Notes: generated by a model not told the origin, from the sequence alone. Positions 29,813 to 39,731 are shown, counted from the first letter of the stretch. The stretch: DNA of 64,000 bases from Acinetobacter guerrae (GCF_009372255.1 NZ_LXGN01000056.1:124001-188000); one strand, 5' to 3'. A program made the numbers and translations.

Positions 29813-31114
29813 TTGGCGACTCCATTTTGGTATAACTTTTTATTGGCGTGTATCAAGCCTTTTTATCGCTGGAAGATCAAACAGCGCGCTGAAACAGATG
29901 CACTCTATCAACAGGAATGTCTGGAGCGTTTTGGGCCATTTCAGCCTGTTAAAAATCGTCATGCCTTATGGTTTCATGCAGTTTCAGTGGGTGAAACCAA
30001 TGCCGCACAGCCATTGATTGAACATTATTTAAAATTGGGCTATCCCGTTTTAGTCACCAATACCACCAAAACAGGACAGGCACGCGCTAAGTCCCTATTT
30101 TTGAAACAGCCGTATCTGGATTTATTTCAGGCGGTGTATTTACCAGTCGATCAAATTGATTTACTCCAACAGTTTTTTGCAAAATATCAGCCACGATTCT
30201 TAGCGTTGGTCGAAACAGAGCTATGGCCAAATTTGATCGATCAAGCCAAGCAGCATCAGATTGCGATTATGCTGCTTAATGCCCGACTATCTGAAAAATC
30301 GGCTAAAGGTTATGCCAAAGTCGCAGGTTTAACTAAAGCAATGCTGAGTAAAATGGACTGTTTACTCGCACAAGATTTATCTACGCAACAACGTTATATT
30401 GAACTGGGATTGAAAGCTGAAAAAACTGAAGTTGTTGGCAATATTAAGTTTGATATTTCAGCACCAAGACATTTTCTTGAGCAAGCCGAGCAACTCAAAC
30501 AACAATGGCGGTTGCAAGAACGGCAAATCATTACACTTGCCAGTACTCATGCACCAGAAGAACAATTATTACTGGAAGCTTTACTGGAAGATTTAAAAAA
30601 TAATCCTGCCTTGATGTGCATCATTGTACCTCGTCATCCTGAGCGTTTTGATGAAGTCTTTCAGCTCTGTCAGAAATTAAATTTAAATACCCAACGACGT
30701 AGTTTAGGGCAGTCCATTCAGCCTGATAGCCAAGTTTATTTGGCAGACAGTATGGGAGAATTATGGCTGTGGTATGCCTTAAGTCAGGTCTGTTTTGTCG
30801 GTGGTTCGCTCAATGAGCCAGGGGGCGGTCATAATATTTTGGAGCCAATGGCGCTGGATGTCCCAACCGTGATTGGCCCACGTTATTTTAATTTTCAAAA
30901 TATTGTGGATCAATGTACAGCTGAACAGGCGATTGATATTGTTTCTGATGCCATAAGTGCAGCCGTGGCATTTCGACATTATTTATATGACCAAGTAGCT
31001 GCAAAACATATGGCAACTCAGGCACAGCAATTTTTAGCGCGTAATCAGGGTTCATTACAACGCCATATATCCGTGATTGATCAGTATTTGGATCAGCAGG
31101 CGGCAGATGAATGA
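29813..31114 (+). CDS. waaA: 3-deoxy-D-manno-octulosonic acid transferase
   Basis: Transfers Kdo to lipid A precursor at the inner membrane. The product (about 433 residues) has the N-terminal membrane anchor (FWYNFLLACIKPFYR), WFHAVSVGETNAAQPLI, NTTKTGQARA, VETELWPNLI, the GT-B second domain with ASTHAPEEQLLLEA, VPRHPERFDEV, and FVGGSLNEPGGGHNILEP. No ATG is available; TTG 29813 has GAGA nine bases upstream, and a TTG at 29798 is the alternative. Its stop overlaps the rsmE start (ATGA). Confidence 0.93.
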   Translation: MATPFWYNFLLACIKPFYRWKIKQRAETDALYQQECLERFGPFQPVKNRHALWFHAVSVGETNAAQPLIEHYLKLGYPVLVTNTTKTGQARAKSLFLKQPYLDLFQAVYLPVDQIDLLQQFFAKYQPRFLALVETELWPNLIDQAKQHQIAIMLLNARLSEKSAKGYAKVAGLTKAMLSKMDCLLAQDLSTQQRYIELGLKAEKTEVVGNIKFDISAPRHFLEQAEQLKQQWRLQERQIITLASTHAPEEQLLLEALLEDLKNNPALMCIIVPRHPERFDEVFQLCQKLNLNTQRRSLGQSIQPDSQVYLADSMGELWLWYALSQVCFVGGSLNEPGGGHNILEPMALDVPTVIGPRYFNFQNIVDQCTAEQAIDIVSDAISAAVAFRHYLYDQVAAKHMATQAQQFLARNQGSLQRHISVIDQYLDQQAADE

Positions 31115-31818
31115 ATATTGTGTTACTGGAACCTGACGATTGTCAGGACGCATTATGGATCATTCAGCAACCTAGACAATATCAACATATTATTCAGCAT
31201 CTAAAACTAAAAGTCGGTGAGCATTTAAAAGTTGGTATTCGAAATTTAGCGCGTTATCTGGTTGAAATTAAAAAAATTGATCACGATAAAATCTGGGTTG
31301 AGCCTATTCAAAAAGAGTTTGTTCCTGCAAAGCTTCCTGTGACTTTAATTGTCGCTTTGCCTCGACCCAAAGTGTTACGTCGTTTAGTCATGGACAGTGT
31401 CACACTGGGTGTGGACAAGTTGATACTTATCCACAGTTATCGTGTGGATAAGAGCTATTGGCAAACGCCTTTCTTACAACAACTCGATCATTATGTGACT
31501 TTAGGACTGGAACAGGCAGGCGATGTATATGCGCCAGAAATTCAGTTATACCAACGTTTTAAGCCTTTTGTTGAAGATGTTTTACCTCAGATGATCGATA
31601 TAGATAAGCCTGCTTATCTAGCACATCCTTATGCAGAAAAATCCATGCCACAGGCCATTGGTCATGCCTGTACAGTTATTATTGGGCCAGAAGGGGGATT
31701 TATTCCCTATGAAGTGGATTTGATGAAAAAAAACGGTTGTCAGGTTTATCATCTGGGCAACCGTATTTTAAGAACTGAAACCGCAGTGTCTTATTTACTG
31801 GGGCGTTTGTTTGCTTGA
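31111..31818 (+). CDS. rsmE: 16S rRNA (uracil-1498-N3) methyltransferase
   Basis: SPOUT methyltransferase acting on 16S rRNA U1498. The 235-residue product has an N-terminal PUA-like domain (HLKLKVGEHLKVGI) and the knotted C-terminal domain with LPRPKVLRRLVMDSVTLGVDKL, IGPEGGFIPYEVDLM and LGNRILRTETAV, the SAM-binding signature. It overlaps waaA by four bases. Its last 24 bases overlap the convergent MscS gene. Confidence 0.93.
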   Translation: MNIVLLEPDDCQDALWIIQQPRQYQHIIQHLKLKVGEHLKVGIRNLARYLVEIKKIDHDKIWVEPIQKEFVPAKLPVTLIVALPRPKVLRRLVMDSVTLGVDKLILIHSYRVDKSYWQTPFLQQLDHYVTLGLEQAGDVYAPEIQLYQRFKPFVEDVLPQMIDIDKPAYLAHPYAEKSMPQAIGHACTVIIGPEGGFIPYEVDLMKKNGCQVYHLGNRILRTETAVSYLLGRLFA

Positions 31819-32820
31819 ATCAGGAGCAGACTGAGTGTTGGTAAGTTCGGGAGTATTCTGATGAACTTTCAGCTCTTGAATTGGATAAGGAATATTAATG
31901 CTTTGCGCATTAAAGGCTTGTTTGACTTCTGCCTGAACTTCACTCACCGATGCTGCGATATTGGTTTCAGTGGTATCAATCCACCAACGTACGGTTAAAT
32001 TCACCGAAAAATCAGCCAATGCTGTGACATTGACACTAAACGCAGGTTGACTCAAAACATTACGATTATTATTTAAAATATTTAAAATAATCTCTTTGGC
32101 TTTTTGTTCATCATCTTCATAACCAATACCCACCACAAACTCACAGCGACGACGTTGATAAGCGGTATTGACCGTAATTGCGCTGGTATAAACTGTTGCA
32201 TTGGGAATGACTAAACGACGGCCATCGGGTGAGCGTAAAAAAGTCGCGCGGATTTGAATATCTTCAACGGTTCCTTCCATCCCATTGACAATAATATCAT
32301 CACCAATGCGAAAGGGTTCGCCCAATAAAATCAGGACACCCGATAATAAGTTCTGGAAAATATCTTTAAAAGCAAAGCCAATGGCAACTGAGCCAATCCC
32401 GAGTGCGCTGACCAATTGACTTGGGGTAAAGCCTGGAATCGCAATAACCAATGCGATTAGAAAGCCAAAAAACAAGATCAGAACACTACCAACCCGATTA
32501 AGTACCAAGACCAGATTTTGTCGGGTATAACTACGATTGGTGAGTGTTTTGGCAATGAAAAATTTAAATAATTTAGTGAGCAGCCAAAAAATAAGAAATA
32601 CAGCAAGTGCAATACAGAGATAAGGCACACGTTCCCAAAATCCATCCACGATTTTATCAATAGTGGTATAAGCATCGTGGTATTTTTCAGTGTGCTGGAT
32701 CACTGATTTTGTGGTTTTCTCACCTGCTTGTTGAATGAGTTGAGCGGTGTCTGTTGCGACATCGCTCAGTTTATTATCTTCTGCCACATTGATTTCCAAA
32801 ATATCAGCTTTCAAAAACAA
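31795..32820 (-). CDS. MscS-family small-conductance mechanosensitive channel
   Basis: A 341-residue inner-membrane channel that opens under membrane tension to release solutes. After a non-membrane N-terminal segment it has helices at about 67-90 and 105-130 and the pore-lining helix with GIGSVAIGFAFKDIFQNLLSG, then the beta domain GEPFRIGDDIIVNGMEGTVEDI and RLVIPNATVYTSAI. The C-terminal tail is polar. The 3' end is antisense to the rsmE 3' end for 24 bases. Confidence 0.93.
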   Translation of the reverse strand: MFLKADILEINVAEDNKLSDVATDTAQLIQQAGEKTTKSVIQHTEKYHDAYTTIDKIVDGFWERVPYLCIALAVFLIFWLLTKLFKFFIAKTLTNRSYTRQNLVLVLNRVGSVLILFFGFLIALVIAIPGFTPSQLVSALGIGSVAIGFAFKDIFQNLLSGVLILLGEPFRIGDDIIVNGMEGTVEDIQIRATFLRSPDGRRLVIPNATVYTSAITVNTAYQRRRCEFVVGIGYEDDEQKAKEIILNILNNNRNVLSQPAFSVNVTALADFSVNLTVRWWIDTTETNIAASVSEVQAEVKQAFNAQSINIPYPIQELKVHQNTPELTNTQSAPDSSKQTPQ

Positions 32821-32872
32821 GGCGATAGTGTAGTACGATCACCTATATCCCTCAACTGCGATCTAACTCTGT

Positions 32873-33457
32873 TTAGAAATAGCTTGTGCCTTTTTGTACG
32901 ATCTGTGTAGGACTTTGCAGTTCGCCTGAACTTGACATAAATGAAATCAAGCTGGCAAAAGAAAATAGACTTAAAATCATAACAATGATCATGAGCCAAG
33001 CCAAAATCTTTTCCCATACGGCAGAACTGCGAGGCGCACCATAATCATTTAAGCCCTTTGTTCCAGAGGCAAAAATCACGTAAAGCATAAACAGAAACTG
33101 TACGATTGGAATCAGAAGCAATAAGCACAACCATCCACTACGATTGAGATCATGCAAACGGCGAATTAAAAAAACAATATGAAAATACGCTACAACTACC
33201 CATAAAATCAGCACCCCTATGCCCATAGCACCACTAAATAAATCCATAACCCGATCATTAATGGAAAAGGTATTGAGACTAAACACGCCAACAAATACGC
33301 CTAAAGCCAGATAAGCAATAACGGTCACGATATTTAAAAAACCATACCATCCCAAATAACTCAGACGATTAAAACGGCCATTGGGAGATAAAGGATTATC
33401 TTTTATTTCAATACTATTTCTGGCAAAGAAAGGAGAATTGGAAGATGGCTGTGTCAT
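32873..33457 (-). CDS. DUF805 inner-membrane protein
   Basis: A 194-residue DUF805 protein. The family signature is clear: GRFNRLSYLGWYGFL at the start of the domain, RRLHDLNRSGWLCLLLLIPIV in the middle, then FASGTKGLNDYGAPR. Four hydrophobic helices are predicted by eye. The function of DUF805 is unknown. Only 52 bases lie between it and the MscS gene, so the two may be cotranscribed. Confidence 0.88.
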   Translation of the reverse strand: MTQPSSNSPFFARNSIEIKDNPLSPNGRFNRLSYLGWYGFLNIVTVIAYLALGVFVGVFSLNTFSINDRVMDLFSGAMGIGVLILWVVVAYFHIVFLIRRLHDLNRSGWLCLLLLIPIVQFLFMLYVIFASGTKGLNDYGAPRSSAVWEKILAWLMIIVMILSLFSFASLISFMSSSGELQSPTQIVQKGTSYF

Positions 33458-33762
33458 GTTTCCCTCGTTTTTTGGAATGTTTATATCAGGATGAAATGTT
33501 ACATTTTTTAAAAATAAATGAGATCATATTTTGAAATCTTCATTAAAAAAAGTATAGCTAAGTACACAAAAAATCAATAATTTTGTTAGAAAAGATAATG
33601 TCTGAAATAAAAAATTAGGCTATGTTGGACTAAGACCAAAGCATTATTGTGTGCGCTTTTAAGCTATGTTCATACTGCTTAAAGGTAAAGAAAAATCAAT
33701 AAGTAAATGACCAAGTGACAAGATCTCGAGATGAGATATCAAATATCAAGGAAGGGAACAGC
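33458..33762. other. Divergent regulatory region of the DUF805 gene and acs
   Basis: No gene. It contains a near-palindrome TTGGACTAAGACCAA (33625-33639) about 125 bases before the acs start; its right part GACCAAAG (33634-33641) recurs upstream of yjcH-actP (51299-51306). It may be an activator site for acetate genes. Confidence 0.4.
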
Positions 33763-35706
33763 ATGAATGAAATCTATCCAGTACCCGAAGAATTTAAAAA
33801 AACAGCGCGGACGCTTGAAACAGATTATTTTGAGCGCTATCAGAAATCGATCGAGCAACCTGAAGAGTTTTGGGCAGCCGAAGCGAAACGACTGGACTGG
33901 ATGAAACCATTTACTCAGGTTAAAAATACCAGTTTCGAGGCAGAAAATTTTAAGATCGAATGGTTTGCTGATGGTCAGATCAATGTGAGTGCAAACTGTC
34001 TGGATCGACATCTCAAAGAACATCCACATAAACCTGCCATTATTTGGGAAGGTGACCATCCTTCTCGCCACAAAATTATTTCGTTTAAAGAATTGCATGA
34101 AGAAGTTTGTCGCTTTGCCAATGTATTAAAAAAATATGGCGTTTCTAAAGGCGATCGTGTGGTGTTATATATGCCAATGGTGTCCGAAGCGGCAATCTCC
34201 ATGTTGGCATGTGCACGTATTGGTGCGGTGCATTGTGTCGTGTTTGGAGGTTTCTCACCAGATTCTCTGGCAAGTCGAATTGAAGACAGTCAAGCTAAAC
34301 TGGTGATTACTGCAGATGCGGGTATGCGTGGTGGGAAACAACTGCCGCTTAAGGAAAGTGTCGATGAAGCACTAAAACTGGATGGAACCCATAGCGTAGA
34401 GCATGTCATCGTGGTACATCGAACAGGTAATCCAATCCACTTTGAACAAGGGCGTGATCTTTGGTATCACGAAGTCATTACAGAAGTCGATGAGATTTGC
34501 CCCCCTGAACCGATGAACGCGGAAGATCCATTATTTATTCTTTATACTTCTGGCTCAACTGGAAAACCCAAAGGCGTACTGCATACAACAGGTGGCTATC
34601 TGGTTTATGTGAATTCGACCTTTAGAGAAGTCTTTGATTTAAAACAAGATGATATTTATTGGTGTACAGCCGATGTGGGTTGGATCACAGGGCATAGTTA
34701 TCTGCTTTATGGACCTTTGTCTAACGGAACGACGACCTTAATGTTTGAAGGCGTTCCGCAATACCCAACATGGGCGCGTATAGGTCATATTGTCGATAAA
34801 CATAATGTCACCATTTTATATACGGCACCTACCGCAATCCGTTCCATGATGCGTGAAGGCGATGCGTTTGTACGTGAAAGTGACCGCAGCAGTTTAAGAC
34901 TGTTAGGTACAGTGGGTGAGCCGATTAACCCTGAGGCATGGTCATGGTATTACAGTGTGGTCGGTGAAGGCCGTTGCCCTGTGGTAGACACATGGTGGCA
35001 AACGGAAACAGGTGGGATTTTGATTGCCCCGCTTCCTGGTGCTACTGCGTTGAAACCTGGCTCTGCAACTCGACCTTACTTTGGTGTGCAGCCTGCGCTA
35101 GTGGATGGAGAAGGTAACGAACTAGAAGGCGAAGCTGAAGGGAATTTGGTGATTAAGGATTCATGGCCGGGTCAAATGCGAACAATTTGGGGTGATCCTA
35201 AACGCTTTATTGAAGCCTATTTTTCAACATTTGCAGGTCGCTATTTTACTGGCGATGGTGCGCGACGTGACAAAGATGGTTATTACTGGATCACAGGGCG
35301 TGTGGATGATGTTTTAAATGTCTCTGGGCATCGTTTGGGGACTGCTGAAATTGAAAGTGCGCTAGTGGCTCATGAACATGTTGCAGAAGCTGCAGTAGTG
35401 GGAATGCCGCATGAAATTAAAGGTCAAGGTATCTGTACTTTTGTAACGCTACAGGCAGGTGTCCCTGAGTCTGAAGAACTACGAGCAGAATTAGTACAAT
35501 GGGTACGCAAACAGCTTGGGCCAATTGCAACACCTGATGCTTTGCACTGGGCGCCTGCTTTGCCAAAAACGCGTTCAGGGAAAATCATGCGACGCATTTT
35601 ACGAAAAATTGCGGCAAATGAACTGGACAGCTTAGGAGATACTTCAACACTGGCAGAACCTGTAGTGGTTGAGCAATTGATTGCAACTGTTTATCCAGAT
35701 CGTTAA
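33763..35706 (+). CDS. acs: Acetyl-CoA synthetase
   Basis: Activates acetate to acetyl-CoA through acetyl-AMP. The 647-residue product has the Acs N-terminus ([11 protein letters not shown]), [15 protein letters not shown], the P-loop [65 protein letters not shown], and the acetylatable lysine in [15 protein letters not shown]. The ATG at 33763 follows GGAAGGGAA; an upstream GTG in the 33715 frame is not supported. It ends at a strong terminator. Confidence 0.97.
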   Translation: MNEIYPVPEEFKKTARTLETDYFERYQKSIEQPEEFWAAEAKRLDWMKPFTQVKNTSFEAENFKIEWFADGQINVSANCLDRHLKEHPHKPAIIWEGDHPSRHKIISFKELHEEVCRFANVLKKYGVSKGDRVVLYMPMVSEAAISMLACARIGAVHCVVFGGFSPDSLASRIEDSQAKLVITADAGMRGGKQLPLKESVDEALKLDGTHSVEHVIVVHRTGNPIHFEQGRDLWYHEVITEVDEICPPEPMNAEDPLFILYTSGSTGKPKGVLHTTGGYLVYVNSTFREVFDLKQDDIYWCTADVGWITGHSYLLYGPLSNGTTTLMFEGVPQYPTWARIGHIVDKHNVTILYTAPTAIRSMMREGDAFVRESDRSSLRLLGTVGEPINPEAWSWYYSVVGEGRCPVVDTWWQTETGGILIAPLPGATALKPGSATRPYFGVQPALVDGEGNELEGEAEGNLVIKDSWPGQMRTIWGDPKRFIEAYFSTFAGRYFTGDGARRDKDGYYWITGRVDDVLNVSGHRLGTAEIESALVAHEHVAEAAVVGMPHEIKGQGICTFVTLQAGVPESEELRAELVQWVRKQLGPIATPDALHWAPALPKTRSGKIMRRILRKIAANELDSLGDTSTLAEPVVVEQLIATVYPDR

Positions 35707-35717
35707 AACAGTGAGAT

Positions 35718-35750
35718 AAAAATACCGTCTCCAAGACGGTATTTTTATTT
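35718..35750 (+). terminator. Rho-independent terminator of acs
   Basis: AAATACCGTCT / AGACGGTATTT perfect stem with a CCA loop and T-rich tail. Confidence 0.93.
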
Positions 35751-35845
35751 TAGAGCTGAGTATTTTAAAGATTGTGATAAAGCAGCAGGCTTAATTTTGT
35801 TAGGCTATCGATTTGATTTAAAAAATAAAGCAAGGATAAAAAAGC

Positions 35846-37024
35846 ATGACAACCGCTGATTTCTCATTGAACATCGATCCGATTGGAATTGCCGAAAGAT
35901 TGGCATCTGAATTTGCAAAAACGGCAGCGGTTCGTGATAAACAAGGCGGTAATCCGAAAACAGAACGCGATTTAATTCGCCAAAGTGGTTTATTGAGTTT
36001 ATCTGTCCCTAAACAATATGGAGGCATTGGAGCAGACTGGACAACCATTTTTAAAACCATTCAAATCATTGCACGGGCTGATAGTTCGCTGGCACATGTT
36101 TATGGATTTCATCATTTGCTCATTGCAACAGTGCAATTATTTTCCCAACCTGAACAATATGCCAAATGGTTTGAGCAAACAACGCAACAACAATTATTTT
36201 GGGGGAATGCACTCAATCCATTAGATCGACGTGTACAAGTTGAAGCATTAAATGAAGATGAATATTTGTTTCACGGAGATAAAAGCTTTTGTTCTGGTTC
36301 AATGGACTCTGACTTTTTGCTCTGTTCAGGTTATTTGAACGATAAGTTATTCATCGGTGTCACTCCAAGTCAACGCGCAGGTATTTGTTTTCTAGGCGAC
36401 TGGAACAATATGGGGCAACGCCAAACCGATAGTGGTACGACTCATTTTGAGCAGGTCAAAATTTTTAAAGATGAATTATTGTTAAATCCCGGCCCTTTAA
36501 GTACACCTTATGCCAGTTTAAGGCCGTTGATTGCCCAGTTAATCTTTGTGCATTTGTTCTTAGGTGTAGCAGAAGGTGCTTTCGAAACGGCGAAACAGTC
36601 CGTTCAGCAGCAAAAAGCATGGTTTAAAGCGACTGTTGAAACCGCAATCCAAGATCCCTATATTCAAAAGCATTTTGCCGAATTTTATGTTCAGCTTGAA
36701 AGTGTTCGTTTGTTGACAGAAAAAGCAGTCAAGTCTTTACAGCAAGCATGGCAGAAAGGGGAACAATTAACCTCACAGCAACGTGGCGAAGTATCTGTCG
36801 CGATTGCCACAGCAAAAATAGCAGCAACGCAAACAAGTCTTTTTATTACTCAGAATATTTTTCAGGTGATGGGCGCACGTGCAACAACTGCTCAACTCAA
36901 TCTGGATCGGTTCTGGCGCAATGTGCGTACTCAAACCTTACACGACCCAATTGATTATAAATATCAGGAAGTTGGTGAATGGGTGTTGACGGGGAAAGTA
37001 CCTGAGCCGAGTTTTTATTCTTAA
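35846..37024 (+). CDS. Acyl-CoA-dehydrogenase-like flavoprotein, SfnB/DszC type
   Basis: A 392-residue member of the acyl-CoA dehydrogenase fold. Visible are the N-terminal helical domain (RDLIRQSGLLSLSVPKQYGG), ARADSSLAHVYGFHH, HGDKSFCSGSMDSD, and the C-terminal helical domain with FQVMGARATTAQLNLDRFWRNVRTQTLHDP. This ending is typical of flavin monooxygenase-like members (SfnB, DszC) rather than fatty-acid enzymes, which would show a conserved catalytic Glu. A link to the sfnG-msuE genes 5 kb away is possible but inferred. Confidence 0.75.
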   Translation: MTTADFSLNIDPIGIAERLASEFAKTAAVRDKQGGNPKTERDLIRQSGLLSLSVPKQYGGIGADWTTIFKTIQIIARADSSLAHVYGFHHLLIATVQLFSQPEQYAKWFEQTTQQQLFWGNALNPLDRRVQVEALNEDEYLFHGDKSFCSGSMDSDFLLCSGYLNDKLFIGVTPSQRAGICFLGDWNNMGQRQTDSGTTHFEQVKIFKDELLLNPGPLSTPYASLRPLIAQLIFVHLFLGVAEGAFETAKQSVQQQKAWFKATVETAIQDPYIQKHFAEFYVQLESVRLLTEKAVKSLQQAWQKGEQLTSQQRGEVSVAIATAKIAATQTSLFITQNIFQVMGARATTAQLNLDRFWRNVRTQTLHDPIDYKYQEVGEWVLTGKVPEPSFYS

Positions 37025-37231
37025 AAGTAAATAAATTTTTTGGTGTTTTAAAATCATGCATATTTATTTCTTTGCTCAATGAAAATTTAACATTGAGATG
37101 GGGCAGGTATTCGATAAATTTTCTTATTTCGCTTAGCTTCTAAAGCCCTGACTTTAGGTTCTAACTGACAAGAAATCAAAAAAGTAAACGATCTATAATT
37201 TTTATATCTAAAAATATAAACCGATATAAAA

Positions 37232-37411
37232 ATGATCAGTCCAATTTTTCTAAACAGATTAACATTTGAACAATTAAAACAAATGTCGCCAGATGATATT
37301 GAACAAACCTTAAAGGCCGAACATCGATATTTTCAACACTGCCCTAAACAACATATTACCTCGCTGTCAATGGATCTAAAACTAAACAGGGTGGTGTTAA
37401 ATCCAGTGTGA
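37232..37411 (+). CDS. Short ORF, likely 5' part of a damaged PAAR gene
   Basis: Fifty-nine codons (start MISPIFLNRLTFEQLK) ending in a TGA that overlaps the GTG of the next frame (GTGA). There is no clear ribosome site, and a perfect 10-base inverted repeat (37199-37208 and 37223-37232) sits directly before the ATG. Its 3' part runs over DNA that, in the next frame, encodes YYLAVNGSKTKQGGVKSS, the expected start of a PAAR domain. I do not recognise the N-terminal 40 residues. Confidence 0.35.
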   Translation: MISPIFLNRLTFEQLKQMSPDDIEQTLKAEHRYFQHCPKQHITSLSMDLKLNRVVLNPV

Positions 37412-37671
37412 CAGAAGGGAAAATTGGTAGTCTATCAATTGCTCGAGTTGGAGATGATGTGATTTATACCGATGGCACAATTGCCAAGATTATTTTAGGT
37501 GCAGGGAGGGTCTGTATGGTTGACGGGATTGCTGCTGCATTAGTCGGTAGCCACCTAGACAATGGCGATGAAATTATCGACAGTCCTAACCATACGGTTG
37601 CGATTCATATTTTTAAGGGTGAAAAATTACCAGAAGGATTTTTAGCTACTAAAGGGGTTAATCATGGCTAA
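37345..37671 (+). pseudogene. PAAR-domain protein lacking a usable start
   Basis: PAAR proteins cap the T6SS spike and carry effectors. The frame from 37348 reads TTYYLAVNGSKTKQGG, then EGKIGSLSIARVGDDVIYTDGTIAKI, DGIAAALVGSHLDNGD and a C-terminal KGVNHG, a full PAAR fold of about 107 residues. A TAA at 37345 precedes it and no ATG, GTG or TTG occurs before the GTG at 37408, which would remove the first strands. Either a one-base shift has separated it from the 37232 frame, or a shortened protein is made from GTG 37408. It overlaps the next PAAR gene by eight bases. Confidence 0.55.
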
Positions 37672-38206
37672 AGGTTTTGCAATTCATAATGCGCCAACAA
37701 ATCACGGTGGGATTGTTCCCTCTACGCAAATGAGAAGTTCACAGCAAGGAAATCTGTTTGTTCGAGCTGGAGATGGTCACTTTTGCCCTAAATGTAAATG
37801 TTGGTCTACAGTCATTAAAAGTCATGATCATATCATCATAGATGGAAAGTCTGTTGCTTATGCTGGAGATAAATTAACCTGTGGTGCAACCATTCAGCCT
37901 CAGCAGAGTCATGTGGTCGGAGATAGTGGTAGTTATTATTCTCATAGTCAGAATAGTAATACAATGAATAATTTTGTTGAACAAACTAAAAAGCAATATG
38001 GACAAAAATTCTTAATCGTTGATGAAGAAACAGGAAAACCATTAATTAATGTATGTTATGAAATATCTATGACAGGTATTGTAATGAAAAAAGGACATAC
38101 GGATGGTAATGGATACACAGAAGCTATCACAAGTGAAAATCCAGATGAAATTGAAATAAATATACTTTCTGAGGGCGAACATAATGACTATTGTTGTAAG
38201 CGATAA
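37664..38206 (+). CDS. PAAR-domain protein with C-terminal extension (T6SS spike tip)
   Basis: A 180-residue protein. Residues 1-85 form a PAAR domain (HNAPTNHGG, FVRAGDGHFCPKC, DGKSVAYAGDKLTCGA), with Cys and His residues that could bind metal at the tip. The C-terminal part (about 110-175) resembles the transthyretin-like adaptor extensions of such proteins: FLIVDEETGKPL followed by GHTDGNGYTE. The ribosome site AAAGGGG lies before the ATG. Overlap with the effector gene (23 bases) suggests it loads that effector. Confidence 0.8.
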   Translation: MAKGFAIHNAPTNHGGIVPSTQMRSSQQGNLFVRAGDGHFCPKCKCWSTVIKSHDHIIIDGKSVAYAGDKLTCGATIQPQQSHVVGDSGSYYSHSQNSNTMNNFVEQTKKQYGQKFLIVDEETGKPLINVCYEISMTGIVMKKGHTDGNGYTEAITSENPDEIEINILSEGEHNDYCCKR

Positions 38207-38849
38207 AAGTAAATTAACACCTAAGCAAGGCAGTGATTATGAGATTAAAAAAATAAAAGTTAATTCTCAAAGATCACTAACCATAAATGAAATAAATATG
38301 GCAAAAGAAGTATTCAAAAATTCAATTGATTACAGTAAAGTTAAAATTATACGTGGAGGATTGTTGGGATTGCCGAATTTAAGTAATAGTGCAATGACTC
38401 CTTTTGGTAAAATTCATTTACCGAATCAATCTTATAACAATACTAAAGATTTCGGTTTAGATAGTGTCGAAGCGACATTAAAATTGTGGTATATCCATGA
38501 AATGACTCATGTTTGGCAATATCAACTGGGATATTCGAATGCGGTAGCAGGAATAAATACAGATATTAATGGTGGTTATACTTCACGTGCACTTGCATAT
38601 GATTACGATCTAGTAGATAAAAACAAAAAATTTAATGAATACAATATGGAACAACAAGCTGAGATTATTTCTCACTATTTCGATACCATTTATAGGTACT
38701 CGAAAGGACATGATGCCGTTAATTTGCATGCATCGAATATTAGAAATAAGACAGATCTAGCAAGAGTACTATCTGAATTTATAGTAAATCCAAGTAATAA
38801 AGAATTAATAAGTAAACAACATGGACAGGAGAATTACTGGTTTGATTAA
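38184..38849 (+). CDS. Putative T6SS effector with HExxH metallopeptidase motif
   Basis: A 221-residue protein with the zincin motif HEMTH (105-109 in WYIHEMTHVWQYQLG) and a downstream EQQAE (156-160) that could supply the third zinc ligand. Related motifs occur in so-called Vgr-related proteins near T6SS spikes. The gene overlaps the PAAR gene before it and the putative immunity gene after it, the usual spike-effector-immunity order. GAGG lies eight bases before its ATG. The substrate is unknown; peptidase activity and secretion are inferred. Confidence 0.65.
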   Translation: MTIVVSDKSKLTPKQGSDYEIKKIKVNSQRSLTINEINMAKEVFKNSIDYSKVKIIRGGLLGLPNLSNSAMTPFGKIHLPNQSYNNTKDFGLDSVEATLKLWYIHEMTHVWQYQLGYSNAVAGINTDINGGYTSRALAYDYDLVDKNKKFNEYNMEQQAEIISHYFDTIYRYSKGHDAVNLHASNIRNKTDLARVLSEFIVNPSNKELISKQHGQENYWFD

Positions 38850-39300
38850 TCCTAAAAAAATTGTAGTAGCTATTTTTCTTTTTATATTTGCAGTGAGCTA
38901 TGCGACTGCTGTTAGTAGACAGTATTCTAGCGGAGAGGTCAATATTCAAGTTAAAGACAATCAACTTTGTTTATATATTGATAATACAGACTTAAACGGA
39001 AAATATTATATACATCTTTTTAAACCTAACAATATGATTACAATAGGTTCATATTCTGAAGATTTCAGTAAAAATTATCCAAAAAAAGATCAATGCATTC
39101 AGTTGAGTACATTAAAACCTACACAAAATTTGATTGAAAATGAACCATATTTAGTCGTACTAGAAGCTGGTCGTTTTATTTTTGGTAAAAAGTTTTGTGT
39201 TTCATATGAGAATAGAAAAATTTTTATTAGAGATTTTAATTCCAATAGATGTGAAACAATAAAACTATCATTCTGGCAAAAGATATTTAATTTTTTTTAA
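38842..39300 (+). CDS. Putative T6SS immunity protein, membrane-anchored or periplasmic
   Basis: About 152 residues from TTG 38842 (AGGAGA nine bases upstream) or 159 from ATG 38821. An N-terminal hydrophobic segment (IVVAIFLFIFAVSYATAV) is followed by a beta-rich domain with paired cysteines (QLCLYID, KDQCIQL, KKFCVSY, SNRCETI). The layout is like the periplasmic T6SS immunity lipoproteins, but no lipobox cysteine is seen. The overlap with the effector gene supports a cognate pair acting in the periplasm. Confidence 0.55.
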   Translation: MINPKKIVVAIFLFIFAVSYATAVSRQYSSGEVNIQVKDNQLCLYIDNTDLNGKYYIHLFKPNNMITIGSYSEDFSKNYPKKDQCIQLSTLKPTQNLIENEPYLVVLEAGRFIFGKKFCVSYENRKIFIRDFNSNRCETIKLSFWQKIFNFF

Positions 39301-39731
39301 TCGATTGAGATTTAGTTATTCTAAAATTAACATAATGCCTTGTGCGGAGCAGCAATCAGAGATAGATGTTTTTTCAGAGAAAGAACTTAACTTAACTCAA
39401 AATTTCGTCAAATACTGCAGCTTCAAATAGAAATATTGTACTCATTTTTTTCAATCAAGCAATCTGAATGCTTTTTTTTTCTTTATGAAAAAACCAAAAA
39501 ATAATACAATCTTCTTAGAAACTGCCATAAATTTTCTAAAAAATTATGATCAGAATTCGGAATTTTTATTACTCCACATTTGAAATTTTTTATGTTTAGT
39601 TTCAAATTTACCTTTAATTTTTCTAATTTTTTCTTACTCCATATTAGCCATAGTTTAAAAAATGACTTAAAAAGATTATAAAACCTTCAACCTAATGTTA
39701 TTACAACAGAAATACTTTTTTGGAATCTAAA
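39301..39731. other. AT-rich gene-free stretch inside the T6SS island
   Basis: No open frame I can support. The sequence is very AT-rich with many homopolymer runs, consistent with decayed or regulatory DNA between two toxin-immunity modules. Confidence 0.4.
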
